Shown here piece after piece: positions 1 through 11,816 of a DNA stretch of 64,000 nucleotides. The position numbers and the translations under genes are program-made. The DNA is from Dermacentor variabilis (taxonomy: Eukaryota > Arthropoda > Arachnida > Ixodida > Ixodidae): the NCBI RefSeq assembly GCF_050947875.1, contig NC_134571.1, positions 227,302,024 to 227,366,023 of the forward strand, in the 5' to 3' direction. Positions within the stretch are counted from its first letter, which is position 1, and each line of letters opens with the position of its first letter. The notes under the pieces are model-generated. The model was not told the DNA's origin and did not search any database. It was given only the letters and a program-made list of their open reading frames with translations.

Positions 1-938
1 TTCAGTAATGCTGCCAGCTTCAAAAGCCCATTTTGCACATCTTGAATGCTTCCTTCTTAAGACTTTGCTGGGTGCAAGCATTCTACTGTCCAAAAGCTGT
101 CATTGAGAGCACTGTTGGTTTGGTGGCAATAAAGTTCAGAAGCAATTGCAACAAACCTCCCGTCCTAGTTGGCCTGGATGCTCACCGTGCTTATGAAGCA
201 GCACCATGAGGCAAGCAAGGTGAACTGATGCCTCCAAGCCCTTGTTCGTTTATCACACTGTTCTGTTAGTAACAACCACGAGACTTGAAACCAACAAGCT
301 CAAGTTCTCCACTCGCATGGTTACTGCGGAGGATCCATAAAAAGCACAAAAACAGAAAACTCGAGGGAAGGGATAAAGCACCATTTAACACTTAGTATTG
401 CTACAGCCCAACCACTTCTTTTATTTTGTCTGGTCGTGCTACATCTTTTTACTATAGATAGGCATGAACTTAGATGATGTTCCCAATCAGTGTCCAATTT
501 TTATATACACTATGTGCTGGTTCAAAGAGGTTTGAAACACTGCAATGGAAGCTTCAAGTAGAAAAGGTGCCAGGAAGAAAAAAAGAAAGCTGTGCTGCAA
601 CCATCTCGGCAACATCTTGTCCCTTTAATAAAAATTGTGCTTCCATATTAACTTGAGCACTCCAGTTTAGAGTAAAGTACCAGTGCACTTATGAACAATG
701 AATCAATTCTCAAAGAGCATGTGCAGTCCAGCCAAAAGCAGGGGCAAGAATCCGCATTGTGCGCCTGCATTGAAGGTGAATAACACGTACCATAATGGCG
801 AATGTGCTTTAGTAAGCTTCCCTGCAATATGAATTTGTAATGTACAAAGAATTGTCAATGAAGCTTACCACGAGCACAGATGCACTTGCAAATTATATCA
901 CAATTGAAGATAATGAGCAAACCTATGTGCCCTTTCCA
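1..938. other. No gene recognised
   Basis: A+T-rich sequence with only short spurious open frames. No RNA gene, transposon protein or convincing promoter was seen. It could be intron or intergenic DNA of the host. Confidence 0.5.
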
Positions 939-1226
939 CTCTTAGTATGCTTTACTGCACGATGCTTATTTACACCCCTGTATTGCGGTGTAGCAAGCTA
1001 CAAAAGAAACTTTGCATAATTAGGCTTTTTAGGATTCTTTCTCGCAATACACTAATATTTCGCGGTGAAGCCTAAGCAATGTACTGCGGTGAAGCATACT
1101 AAAAGTGAAAAGGGGCAAGAGTTCTTTAATCATACACTCGCGAACCCTCCGCCTCTCAGGTCGCCTAAGTGGACATACTATGCTGGCTGATAGCGGCCCC
1201 CTCCCACTTTTAGTATGCTTCACCGC
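939..1226. repeat. Palindromic repeat, 22-bp perfect inverted arms plus a degenerate third copy
   Basis: The 22 bases at 1,086-1,107 are the exact reverse complement of 1,205-1,226, separated by 97 nt. A diverged copy of the right arm lies at 939-960, and shorter GCGGTG pieces lie near 980 and 1,060. This looks like a foldback or MITE-type element with a local partial duplicate. No target duplication could be defined. The open frame over this region on the minus strand (1,029-1,328) is not thought to be coding. Confidence 0.6.
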
Positions 1227-2199
1227 GTAACTAAAATGTACTGCGGCGAAGAAGCTGTACATTTGTATTGAGTGAATAAATAAATGGTTTTTACAACAGT
1301 ACAGAAATAAGCGCGCACCATGCATCATTCTACCACACGAAAGAGCGTCGCAACATACGGTAGCTGATTCACACAGGCCGTGTAGCCCACTTATCAGTCG
1401 TAAAGGGTATTATGGGTAATTCAAAATTTCAGACACACATGTGTTTATGTTTACGTTCGCACTCCTTGTGTAATAAGACTCCCAGAACTTCCACAATAGA
1501 AAGTAATTTACAACACACAAATGCAAATAACACAGACATATGTCTCGTTTTCAGCTCGGCCGTCATGCAAATGACATATAGTGCGGAAAAACGTGAACAT
1601 GCTGTGTGTTAGCGTCGTAAACCTTATACTAGGCAAGGAGCTAGCACACCACAGTCCCGCGACAGCCGCTAATGAGACCAAGACGGAAGCACATGTCTGT
1701 GAACGCGCAAACGGAGCCCTTAAGCCACTCTGCTCCTCAGCCACCCCCACTGCACGGCTGCACCACTCGTTTCAAGCACAGCACACCAAACACACATTCA
1801 GCGCTGAACAGTGGGCTGTCGACGCAGTTGCATTTACATGACCTGCAGCGAGCAGCACATTCCTCGATGTCCGTTAAGCAAAGTCGGACACGGCGACGCC
1901 ACATCGTGGTTCGCTGAACTTCACTGCCGAGGCGCTAGGCCACTTCGATATTTCAATCGTCACCACCGCCGGGTTCTCTAGAAAGCACGGTTCACACAAC
2001 GCAGATTCTGTACTGCCAGAGTTCACCGAGGCCAAAGCCGCACTGCCGCACCACCACTACTCACGTCTTTCCGCCAAGTAACACAGAACCTACAACCAAC
2101 ACACAAGCAACGCACTACAATCACATGAGCAACGTTGAACAACGCGCGGTCCAGAGAACGATCAGGCCGAGGACGAACACGCCACGGCGTCGCTCGGCG
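1227..2199. other. No gene recognised
   Basis: Moderately G+C-richer sequence with several short overlapping open frames on both strands and no recognisable protein family. Nothing can be supported as a gene. Confidence 0.45.
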
Positions 2200-2527
2200 C
2201 CTTCTCAAAAATCCCTAAACAATGCTGTCCCTAGGCATCTAGGATCAGGTCACGTGAGGGATTTTTGTACGACAATTAGACGCACGCGCTTCCGGAGGTC
2301 GGTCTTCACACCTCCCCATTCTAGCCACCCTAATATGGGTAGGAGTGGCTTAAAATTCCGCCAAGCAGTGCGCTGCGATCGGCAGCGATGTGCATATTTA
2401 AAACCTTATAATAAATTACACGCTTTACGCGGAGCACTTAGATGTGTCAATTAATGATCAGAAGGACCTACTCTAACGACTCAATACGTTTGTAGAAAAT
2501 CGTCAAAAGCGTTTCAGGGTCCCTTTA
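2200..2527 (-). repeat. Interspersed repeat beginning AAAGGGACCCTGAAACG (minus strand)
   Basis: On the minus strand the block starts with AAAGGGACCCTGAAACG directly at the broken 3' end of Gypsy-1 and runs about 330 nt. Similar AAAGGG-type starts head other repeats in this window (25,173; 35,479; 38,276). I recognise the start as a common tick interspersed repeat type, but this is from memory. The far boundary is uncertain. It occupies the place where the Gypsy-1 3' LTR would be expected. Confidence 0.45.
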
Positions 2528-2612
2528 AGAAGCATCGATCCGATGCTGCAAAGAAACGAAAGAAATAAAGATGCACTCGTAGCAAAGAAAACAACAAAAT
2601 AAGGAAAGTTCG

Positions 2613-4823
2613 TCAGCGTCCATAAAAGGGTTTAAGACGCACCACGTGGACCACTTCAGATCGTGCGCGGCGCCGCTGTGAATGCGAAATGCCGTCTGGC
2701 ACGACCTCATAGTCCAGTGCGCCAATACGTCGGATGACTTTGTAGGGCCCGAAATAGCGTCGCAATAGTTTCTCACTCAGTCCTCGTCGGCGTATCGGGG
2801 TCCATACCCAAACACGGTCGCCGGGCTGGTACTCGACGAAGCGTCGTCGGAGGTTGTAGTGTCGGCTGTCGGTACGCTGCTGGTTCTTGATACGGAGGCG
2901 GGCGAGCTGTCGGGCTTCTTCGGCGCGCTGGAGATAGGTAGCGACGTCAAGATTCTCCTCGTCAGTGACGTGCGGCAGCATGGCGTCGAGCGTCGTCGTC
3001 GGGTTCCTGCCGTAAACCAACTTGAACGGCGTGATCTGTGTTGTTTCTTGCACCGCCGTGTTGTAGGCGAATGTTACATACTGCAGGACCGCGTCCCACG
3101 TCTTGTGTTCAACGTCGACGTACATCGCTAGCATGTCGGCGAGGGTCTTGTTCAGGCGCTCCGTGAGACCATTCGTTTGCGGATGGTAGGCAGTTGTCCT
3201 CCTGTGGCTTGTCTGGCTATATTGCAGAATGGCTTGGGTGAGCTCCGCTGTAAAAGCCGTTCCTCTGTCGGTGATGAGGACTTCTGGGGCACCATGTCGC
3301 AGCAGGATGTTCTCGACGAAAAATTTCGCCACTTCGGCTGCGCTGCCTTTTGGTAGAGCTTTAGTTTCAGCGAAGCGGGTGAGATAGTCCGTCGCCACGA
3401 CGATCCACTTATTCCCGGATGTTGACGTCGGAAACGGCCCCAACAAATCCATCCCAATCTGCTGGAATGGTCGACGAGGAGGTTCGATCGGCTGTAGTAA
3501 TCCCGCTGGTCTTGTCGGTGGTGTCTTGCGTCGTTGACAGTCTCGGCATGTCTTGACGTAACGGGCGACGTCGGCGGTCAGACGCGGCCAATAATACCTT
3601 TCCTGTATCCTCGACAGCGTCCGGGAGAATCCTAGGTGCCCATCGGTGGGATCGTCGTGTAAGGCGTGCAGTACTTCTGGACGCAGCGCTGACGGTACAA
3701 CAAGAAGGTAGCTGGCGCGGACTGGTGAGAAGTTCTTCTTCACAAGTAGGTTGTTTTGTAGCGTGAACGAAGACAACCCGCGCTTAAATGCCCTAGGGAC
3801 AACGTCGGTGTTCCCTTCCAAATACTCGATGAGGCCTTTTAGCTCCGGCTCTGCTCGCTGCTGTTTAGTGTAGTCTTCCGTGCTTATTATTCCAAGGAAG
3901 GCGTCGTCGTCCTCGTCTTCTTGCGGCGGGGGATCGATGGGGGCGCGTGATAAGCAGTCGGCGTCAGAGTGCTTTCTTCCGGACTTGTATATTACGGTGA
4001 CGTCATATTCTTGCAGTCTGAGGCTCCACCGCGCCAGCCGTCCTGAAGGGTCCTTTAAGTTAGCTAGCCAACACAACGTGTGATGGTCGCAGACGACTTT
4101 CAATGGCCTGCCATAGAGGTAAGGGCGGAATTTTGCTGTAGCCCAAATGATGGCGAGGCATTCCTTTTCAGTCGTAGAGTAATTGCCTTCTGTTTTTGAC
4201 AGCGACTGGCTAGCATAAGATATAACCCGTTCAAGTCCGTCTTTCCTCTGGACTAGGACGGCACCGAGGCCTAGGCTACTGGCGACAGTGTGGATTTCAG
4301 TATCGGCGTCCTCGTCGAAGTGTGCAAGTACCGGCGGCGACTGCATGCGTCGTTTGAGTTCTTGAAATGCGTCGGCCTGCGGCGTTTCCCACTTGAACTC
4401 GACATCACATTTCGTTAGATGTGTTAGCGGCTCCGCGATGCGTGAAAAGTCCTTGACAAAGCGCCTATAGTAGGCACACATGCCAAGGAGCCTGCGCACT
4501 GCCCTCTTGTCGATTGGCTGCGGGAACTTTGCGATGGCAGCTGTCTTCTGCGGGTCTGGGCATACCCCAGATTTGCTGATGACGTGGCCTAGGAATAGAA
4601 CCTCACCGTAAGCGAAGCGACACTTTTCCGGCTTCAGAGTGAGCCCAGATGACTTGATGGCCTCTAATACTGTCGCAAGCCCCTTAAGGTGATCGTCGAA
4701 ATTTCCGGCGAAGACAACGACGTCATCCAAGTAAACAAGACAAGTCTGCCACTTCAATCCTGCTAAAACCGTGTCCATCACGCGCTGGAATGTTGCAGGC
4801 GCCGAGCACAGTCCAAATGGCAT
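2613..4823 (-). pseudogene. pol: Gypsy-1 pol, C-terminal part: RT palm, RNase H, integrase
   Basis: This 736-codon frame carries the RT palm with YLDD (residues ~31-34), the RT connection, an RNase H domain (~175-290) and integrase (~385-720). Integrase shows an HHCC zinc finger (His near 389 and 396, Cys-x2-Cys at ~426-429) and the DDE triad at about D459, D519 and E555, spaced D-35-E as is typical. The C-terminal GPY/F module is near residue 690. The RNase H first catalytic position, normally Asp in the TDAS motif, reads TVAS here, which should abolish RNase H activity. The frame starts only because of an upstream frameshift; the first methionine lies inside RT. The rest of RT is in another frame just upstream. 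Confidence 0.9.
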
Positions 4824-4885
4824 AACCTTGAACTCATAGAGGCCGTCTGGTGTGATGAAGGCGGTCTTTTCGCGATCCCTTTCGT

Positions 4886-6220
4886 CGACTTATATTTGCA
4901 GTAGCCAGACTTGAGGTCCATCGATGAGAAATACTTAGCATTGCAGAGCCGATCCAATGCGTCGTCTATCCGTGGGAGGGGGTATATATCTTTCTTCGTG
5001 ATTTTGTTCAGTCGACGATAATCGACGCAGAAACGTAGGGTTCCGTCCTTTTTCTTTACTAAAACAACTGGAGACGCCCACGGGCTTTTCGACGGCTGTA
5101 TGATGTCGTCGCGCAGCATTTCGTCGACTTGTTGTCTTATAGCTTCGCGTTCTCGCGTCGAAACTCGGTAAGGGCTCTGGCGGAGTGGTCGAGTGCACTC
5201 TTCGACTACTATGCGATGCTTTGCGACTGGTGTCTGTCGAATCTTCGATGACGTCGAAAAGCAGTCTTTGTATCGTCAAAGCAGACTTCTGAGCTGTTGC
5301 CGCTTAATCACGGGGAGACTTTGATTTATGTCGAAGTCTGGCTCGGGAACTACGGTAGTCGGGGTAGATGCGACAGAATCCGAGAGGACAAACGCATTGC
5401 TCATTTCCAGAATGTCCTCGACGTATGCGATCGTCGTGCCCTCGTTGATGTGCTTGAACTCCTGGCTGAAGTTTGTCAGCAACACTTCAGTTTTCCCTCC
5501 ATGCAGTCGAGCGATCCCTCTTGCAACGCATATTTCACGGTCGAGCAGTAGACGTTGGTCGCCTTCGATGACGCCTTCTACGTCAGCGGGCGTTTCGGTG
5601 CCAACCGAGATAACAATGCTGGAGCGAGGCGGGATGCTCACTTGATCTTCGAGCACACTCAAGGCGTGGTGACTACGAGGACTCTCCGGCGGTATCGCTT
5701 GATCTTCCGACAGCGTTATTGACTTCGACTTCAGGTTGATGATTGCGCCGTGTTGGTTCAGGAAGTCCATGCCGAGAATGACGTCTCGTGAACACTGTTG
5801 CAGGATAATGAAGGTGGCAGGGTAAGTCCGGTCATGAATGGTAATTCTTGCCGTGCAGATCCCAGTCGGCGTAATCAGGTGTCCTCCAGCAGTCCGAATT
5901 TGAGGGCCTTCCCATGCAGTCTTAACTTTCCTCAACTGGGCGGCGATGGGTCCACTCATGACGGAGTAATCGGCTCCTGTGTCTACTAAGGCGGTGACTG
6001 CGTGGCCGTCGAGAAGCACCTCGAGGTCGGTGGTTCTTCGTCTGGCGTTGCAGTTAAGTCTTGGCGTCGGATCACGGCTGCGTCGTGCTGAACTGAAGCT
6101 GAAACGTCGAGTGGTCAAGTCGTCCTTCGTCGGTGCAGTCTTGGCTTCCTGACTTCGTCGCGACGGCGGCGTGTCATTATGTCGTCGAGATGGTCTCTTT
6201 GTCGTCGGCGGAGGATCTTC
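4886..6220 (-). pseudogene. pol: Gypsy-1 protease and N-terminal RT (broken)
   Basis: The retropepsin domain carries DTGAD near 5,965-5,980 and the later ILGMDF strand, so this is the polyprotein protease. The frame is interrupted by TGA at 5,276-5,278 and continues in the same frame into the RT fingers ([35 protein letters not shown]). Around 4,880-4,900 a one-base loss shifts the frame and is followed by a TAA in the original frame; RT then continues in the 2,613-4,823 frame. Protease lies in a different frame from gag, as is normal for elements that use programmed frameshifting, though indels prevent saying which shift. Confidence 0.85.
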
Positions 6221-6221
6221 G

Positions 6222-7600
6222 TCAGTTCGACGAACAGCAACCGCACCTCCATCGGTTGCCGCTTTTAGTTTTCCGGATATGTGCTCGCAGAGCGGCCCAG
6301 GCTGGGCCGGTGTATGGTCGGTGCTGCGGCGACAGGTAGCGGCCTGGTGACGGCGAACGGGACGGTCGTCGAGGGCTCCACTGAGTAGCGGCGAGGTAGT
6401 CGGCTATATCGCGAGGGCGTTCACCTTGCTGCGGGCGCGGAGCGTTGACGGCGAAACCTCGCAGTCCCATCTCCCGGTATGGGCATCGTCGGTAGATGTG
6501 GGCGGCTTCGCCGCAGTGGTAGCAGAGCGGGCGGTGGTCGGGGGCGCGCCAAATGTCCGTCTTCCTCGCGTAGGTGCGCTGGGCGACGGGTGGTCGTGCT
6601 GGCGGCGGCGGCGGCGGACGACGGAACTGCGGCGTGACAGGGCCCTGGCGCGGTCGCGGAGGGGGACCTTGACGGCGTGCGACGGCGGCGTAGGTCATCG
6701 CTTCTGGCTGGGGCTGCGGTAATTGAGGTTGCACCTCAGGAGCTCCCAGCGATCGCTGAACCTCATCTTTCACTATGTCAGCGATCGAGGCTACTTGAGG
6801 TTGCGACAAAGGCAAGACCTTGCGGAGTTCTTCGCGCACAATGGCCCTTGGAGATCAACGGAGCCCAGCGCTTGGATGACGCACTGAGACGTGAACACTT
6901 GGCGGTTATATTGCCTAGTGCGCATTTCTAACGTTTTCTCAATCGCCGTAGCCTCTATCAGGAACTCAGCTACGGTCTTCGGTGGGTTTCGGATTAGTCC
7001 GGCGAAAAGTTCTTGCTTGACGCCTCGCATCAAGAAACGCACTTTTTTCTCTTCAGACATTTCCGGGTCGGCGTGCCGGAAAAGACGGGTCATCTCTTCT
7101 GTGAAGATGGCGATGGTCTCATTGGGTAGTGGGGCTCGGGTTTCCAGCAGAACTTCGGCCCTTTCTTTTCGGACAACGCTCGTGAACGTCCTCAGGAAGT
7201 TACTGCGGAACAGGTCCCATGTTGCAAGGGTGGACTCCCGGTTCTCGAACCAAGTCCTCGCGGCATCTTCCAAGGAGAAGTACACGTGTCGTAGCTTATC
7301 CTCAGGGGTCCAGTTATTGAAGGTCGAGATCCTTTCGAAGGTTTCGAACCAGGTTTCAGGATCCTCCGACGTAGCTCCACGGAAGGTAGGGGGCTCTCTG
7401 GGTTGTTGAAGTACGATGGGTGCGACTGGGGCAGCCATTGTGGTTGTCTTGGCCGCAATCTTCTTGGTCTTCTCAGGTAGAAGTCCGTGCTCCGGGGGCA
7501 GGTGTTGTGGACGACGGCTTGCTCGATGGTCCGTGACTACGTTGGTGCTCTCTTTACGGTCCGGGCTTGGATCACGGCTTGTCGGGGGCGTCCGGTACAT
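6222..7600 (-). pseudogene. gag: Gypsy-1 gag, frameshifted
   Basis: Gag packages the element RNA in cytoplasmic particles. The likely start is the ATG at 7,598-7,600, ten bases after the primer-binding site; the longer open frame from 7,675 begins inside the LTR and is not used. The capsid-like part contains FRGATSEDPETWFETFERI and a SPLIT-free alpha-helical region similar to Gypsy-4 gag. A one-base deletion near 6,860 moves the reading into a second frame, which carries a proline/arginine-rich linker and one nucleocapsid zinc knuckle (CYHCGEAAHIYRRC). The frame ends at 6,222 just before the protease frame. Confidence 0.85.
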
Positions 7601-7609
7601 GGACGAAAA

Positions 7610-7621
7610 GCACCTCCACCA
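7610..7621 (-). promoter_or_regulatory. Gypsy-1 primer-binding site (candidate)
   Basis: Minus-strand TGGTGGAGGTGC lies two bases after the inferred LTR end (CA at 7,624-7,625) and begins TGG, the complement of a tRNA CCA end. Gypsy-3 has nearly the same site (TGGTGGACGTGC). The tRNA was not identified. Confidence 0.55.
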
Positions 7622-7623
7622 GA

Positions 7624-8035
7624 TGTCCCGTGGTCGTGACGTCAAAGAACAGAGTAGCAATACTGTGAAAAGCAAAACTAATTTTTATTGGGCGAACCTG
7701 TGCCCACAAAACAGGCTACACTTAAAGCACAACGAGAGCGGCGAACACAGTCGGCGATCGTCGAAAATCTGATCAGCGGGTCAAGCGCGTCCGCTTTTAT
7801 ACAGCAGTCGTCGAATGTTCCAGACTAATCGTTCGGACCCGCGTGCCTTCCACAATGTTCTACACCATTCGCGTCACGCGATGAAATCAGATAACACAAC
7901 GTTCGGCGACAACAGACAGCCGGATAGAAGCATCGATAATGTTCCAGAAACTTCGGATACATGCAGGCGCGTCCCGCGCTGTGCGATTACATTTGTTAGG
8001 CGGCGAAACGTGGTCGCCCGATAAATATAAGTACA
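7624..8035 (-). repeat. Gypsy-1 5' LTR (outer boundary approximate)
   Basis: On the minus strand there is a TATAAAAG box at about 7,803-7,796, then a region with GGGCACAGGTTCGCCC and an AATAAAA polyadenylation signal near 7,690. The Gypsy-2 3' LTR has the same GGGCAC-TTCGCCC-AATAAA arrangement. The inner end is ...GGGACA. The outer end could lie anywhere between about 7,990 and 8,040, since no second LTR is available for alignment. Confidence 0.65.
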
Positions 8036-8084
8036 CGTGTGAGTATCTAAGAAAATGTCACTATGTATGATGCGTCAAACAGGG

Positions 8085-8345
8085 CAAATAACCCATTGGA
8101 CCACGAATATCCTCTGGACATCCCGATTAGATCCGAACGTCCAAGTCCCGATCAGGACGTCTAGTGGATAACATGTGGACATTAATTTCGCAATGTCCTA
8201 TTTAAGACATCCTTCAGACATCCACACGATTGAACTTCTGGGATCTAAACAAAATCCCAAAACTTTAATCCTATGGATGCCCGAAGGATGTTTTCAACGG
8301 GATGTCCCATACCGGTCATATGTGGGACCAACACACACAGTCCAA
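8085..8345. repeat. GGACGTCC/GGATATCC-rich degenerate repeat tract, copy 1
   Basis: Short half-palindromes such as GGACATCC, GGACGTC, GACATCC and GGATATTC recur every 15-40 nt. The phrase TCCAATGGGTTATTT (minus strand here, 8,088-8,102) is shared with the larger tract at 15,400-15,955. No coding signal. Confidence 0.55.
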
Positions 8346-9399
8346 CACATACTACGTGATCATATCGCAGAATATTAAATCTCTACCACGGCTGCCTTCA
8401 GCGCACGCTCTTCCAAAAAGACATGTCAGCCAGCAATGTGAAGTTGCTGCACTCATAATCAAACTTCCAATGCCGACGATAAGCGGAGAAGCTGAAATGA
8501 ACGCCCGAAACTGCGCAAGCATATTGGGAGGAAACGTCACAAAGAGACAGGCAGAACGCCGGAACAGCTGCGCATTAACACCTACCGCAAGGCGTAACCG
8601 AATCAATCGTGTCCTGTGCTCTTACACTCTCCGAACATGTCGAGAAAGAAGAGTACGGCAACCTCTGCAACGCCTGCAACCCCTGCCGTTGTACAGAGCA
8701 GTGACTGCCTTTACCCAGTCGAATCACCACTGTCTGTAGCATGCACACGAACGCTTTGCGCTGATTTGCGCGTAGTCGGTCACATGACTTAACGAATGCG
8801 TCTTATTGGATCTCTTCTCCCTTCTGCGTAAGCTCGGAATGCTTGAAGGCCTGAAGGTTGCTGGGTTGGTGTGCTCCGCGCTCTCACACGTTCAGTTCGC
8901 GCGCTTTCTGTGAACGTCGTGGTTGTATCGTTGTGCCATGCGCTTACGAGTTTCAGGGTGAGCGTTGGTCCGCTCCAGATGAACGTTTTTGTCATGCGCT
9001 TTGGAGCTCCATTTCTGCGGCGCCTGTCAAGCGGTAAGTGACAGTTCATGAAGTCAATGTTTTTCTATTAGCAGCCCTGCAAGTGTCGTGTCTGCGCATA
9101 ATCGAATGACGGGCATTGTAGTACATCCCCATCTTTTGCAGCGACGGTAACGTCAATCGGCGAATGACCATGCGTTGTGTTACGTTTGGTCGCATCGTAC
9201 TACTTTTCTGCAAATTTCCGAGCTTATACTCTGTCCTATATTTCTGCGCAGCGCTGAGATCCGCAAAAAAAAAAAAAAAAATGAATTCGAAACTTTAGAA
9301 CCGTTAACCCCCATGTGGCCCACAGGATGAGTCCGCAAGAGTTATCGTTGTCTTTACTGAACAGCGGCGAATATTAAGAAAATGAATATTAATTATAAT
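8346..9399. other. No gene recognised
   Basis: Mixed sequence with a poly-A run near 9,268-9,286. Open frames are short and unlike any family I know. Confidence 0.45.
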
Positions 9400-10614
9400 A
9401 GCTTGCCGACACACACTGTCCAATAGCCTTGCTTCAGCTTCGTGTGCGTTTTCTTTGCGTAACCGTCATTGCGAGAGTAATAAGTTGTACAACTGGGTAA
9501 GTTGAAATAGCTGAAATTTTGTAGGCATTTGTATCGCGGTCGGGGCACTTGCTGCACATTATGGCCGGCAACGCTGCTGAATTTTAATACGCCTGTCTTT
9601 AGGGCTGCTATATTCTTACTAACAGTGCATGCACTTTTCTTGTAATAAGTAAACTTTAGGGCGACTTGTTAGTCTTCAAGACAAGTTTACTCCTCGGCTG
9701 CCTGTGACGAACGAAACGTTTGCGCCTACTTAATTGCTCGTTCGCATGTGGTCGTATTTTTTAGTACGTAACAGTGAAACTTTTTCTAACTATAGACTGA
9801 TTCTTTCGCATGCTTGTAGTGATAATCGTGTCGCTTAAACTTCTATACGTGTGCTGTTGGCGTTTTGTTTGCGTAACAGCGATTGCCAAAGTAATCGTAA
9901 AACTGCGTACGTTCGGAATCATAGAACTTCGTTGGCGTTTGTATCGCGATTTCAGAATTTGCTGCCCGGGACGGCCGGTCACGCTGCTGAATTTAACAGC
10001 TCGTGTAATTACGGCTGGTATTGTTTTTGGCTAACAGTGTCGTGCACGTTCTCGTAATAACGAGACATCTGGGCGACTTGTTAGGTTTCTGCTTATTTAC
10101 ACGTGAACGGATGCATGCTAGTATGGTGTCAAGGTCAAATTCACGTCTCAGCTCTGTGACGACGAAACTGCGCGCTGATGAGCTCGTTCGCACGTGGTCG
10201 CAATTTTTTTTATATATATAAGAGTTTGTGAGGGTTGACTCCACCACACGCTCTTTGTCAGTAACCGTGTCGCTTAAGCTTCGTCTGCCATTGCTGTTTT
10301 GTTTGCTTAACGATCGCGATAGCAATCGTAAAAAAGTGCGTAAGGATGGATTAACTGAATTTACTTATTTCAATACTCTTAATGTCACGCAGGGCGTTAC
10401 AAAGAGGGGTGGGATTCTATGCAACAAGTGGAAATCGTGGTTTTGATGATGATGATGAGTATGATGGGACAGCTTGTCGCTGACCTTAGTAAAAAGAAGG
10501 AATAACTGTGCACGTTTGTACGTGAACTTGAGGCGTGGAATACAGATGTAGGCATCTGTATCACGATCGGAGCACTTGCTGCGCGTGATGGCTAATTGGG
10601 CGGCTGTACTGCTT

Positions 10615-10648
10615 AACTTTACCACGCTTGGTAAAGCGTGGTAAAGTT
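10615..10648. repeat. Perfect hairpin, 14-bp arms
   Basis: AACTTTACCACGCT (10,615-10,628) and its exact reverse complement (10,635-10,648) flank a 6-nt loop inside the third unit of the tandem array, at the position where other units have GCTGAATTTT. Confidence 0.7.
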
Positions 10649-11384
10649 CAGCAGCGCGGCCGGCTACTTAACCATTACATACAGCATACATATATGTGAC
10701 AAACAGTGACCTGCAGATTTTTCGAAAAAAACGAAACTTTTGGACTTGTTAGGCTGCTGCCTATTTGCATGTGGTCGGATGCATGCTATTATGAGGGCAG
10801 TAAGATCAAGCTTAGGCCTCAGCATCCTGTAACGATCGACACATTTACGCTACTTATCTATAGCTCGTTCGCACGTGGTCGTATTGTTTCGTATTAATGG
10901 GGAACGTTTGTCAATCTTCGTTGACTGCTAAATTTGCGTCACGCGCCGGCCGCACTCACTGATGAGCCATGTCGCTTGAGCTTCGTCGGCCGTACGAGAT
11001 TTCTTTTTTTTTTTTGCGTAATCGCGACTGCTAGAGTGATCGTAAAAACGGCGTGCGGTTGAAATAACAAAAATTTGTGGGCATTTGAATCACGATCGCA
11101 GCACTTGTTGCACGTGATGGTTGGCCGGCCGCGCTGCTGAATTTTCCCACGTGTTTCTGTCATACAATGCCGTACACGTTTGTTTCTAAAAATAACGAAA
11201 TTTTGGGTGACATCTTGTGAACTGCTGCATATTTACACGTTCTCAGGTGCATACTAGTATGTTGGTGAGGTCAAGCTTACGTCTCAGATGTGGGTAACGA
11301 TCGAAACGTTTACGCCTATTAGACTATTGCGCCGAATTCGCGCGTTGTCGTATTTTTAGTAATGGAGTCTCGGCATAGGCGCCC

Positions 11385-11530
11385 GCATTTTGATGAGGGC
11401 GAAATGCGAAAGCACCCGTGTACTTAGATTTGGGTGCACGTTAAGAACCCCAGGTGTCCAAATTATTCCGGAGTCCCCTACTATGGCGTGCTTCATAATC
11501 AGATCATGGTTTTGGCACGTAAAACACAAC
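11385..11530 (+). mobile_element. Ruka-like SINE, 5'-truncated body
   Basis: The segment matches the body of the fuller SINE at 11,583 (GATGAGGGCGAAATGCGAAA, ACCCCAGGTG, GGCACGTAAAA) but lacks the tRNA-like head. It sits about 60 nt upstream in the same orientation, suggesting insertion of two copies into one tandem-array unit. Confidence 0.7.
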
Positions 11531-11582
11531 AATTAGTTTTTTAGTAATGGTGAACGTTTGTCTCTTTTGACTGTTAATTACC

Positions 11583-11816
11583 CGTCGTGGTAGCTCAGTG
11601 GCTATGGTGTTGGGCTGCTGAGAACGAGGTCGCGGGATCGAATCCCGGCCACGGCGGTCGCATTTCGATGGGGACGAAATGCTAAAACACCCGTGTAGTT
11701 AGATTTAGGTGCACGTTAAAGAACCCCAGGTGGTCGAAATTTCCGGAGTCCTCCACTACGGCGTGCCTCATAATCAGAAAGTGGTTTTGGCACGTGAAAA
11801 CCCCATAATTTAATTT
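11583..11816 (+). mobile_element. tRNA-derived SINE (tick Ruka type)
   Basis: The head has an RNA polymerase III A box (TAGCTCAGTGG, 11,591-11,601) and B box (GGATCGAATCC, 11,635-11,645) with a closing GTCGTGG/CCACGGC stem. The body follows with CGAAATGCTAAAACACCCG, GTGCACGTTAAAGAACCCC and TGGTTTTGGCACGTGAAA, and ends in CCCATAATTTAATT. It is not a free-standing tRNA gene because the body continues without a terminator. The family name is from memory of the tick SINE described as Ruka. Confidence 0.8.

Larger units (their letters stand above)
2528..8035 (-). mobile_element. Gypsy-1: Ty3/Gypsy LTR retrotransposon lacking its 3' LTR
   Basis: Order on the minus strand is 5' LTR (about 8,035-7,624), primer-binding site, gag with one CCHC zinc knuckle, aspartic protease, reverse transcriptase, RNase H, integrase. 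That order (integrase last) defines Ty3/Gypsy. The element stops right after a small hairpin (GCATCG-ATC-CGATGC, 2,532-2,546) followed by CTTCTT. In Gypsy-2 the same hairpin precedes the polypurine tract and the 3' LTR, so here the tract and 3' LTR are missing. Lesions are a frameshift in gag, an in-frame TGA between protease and RT, a frameshift plus stop in RT, and loss of an RNase H aspartate. It is therefore non-autonomous. Same broad family as Gypsy-2 and Gypsy-4. Confidence 0.88.

Noticed and set aside
1029..1328. 99-codon minus-strand frame as a small protein gene
   Set aside because: It runs through a 22-bp-arm palindrome and shows no signal or family motif.
6791..7675. Gag start at the first Met of the long frame (7,675)
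   Set aside because: That Met lies inside the 5' LTR, upstream of the primer-binding site; Met at 7,600 is the first after it.
11583..11660. Free-standing tRNA gene
   Set aside because: A and B boxes are good, but the sequence continues into a SINE body shared with 11,385-11,530.
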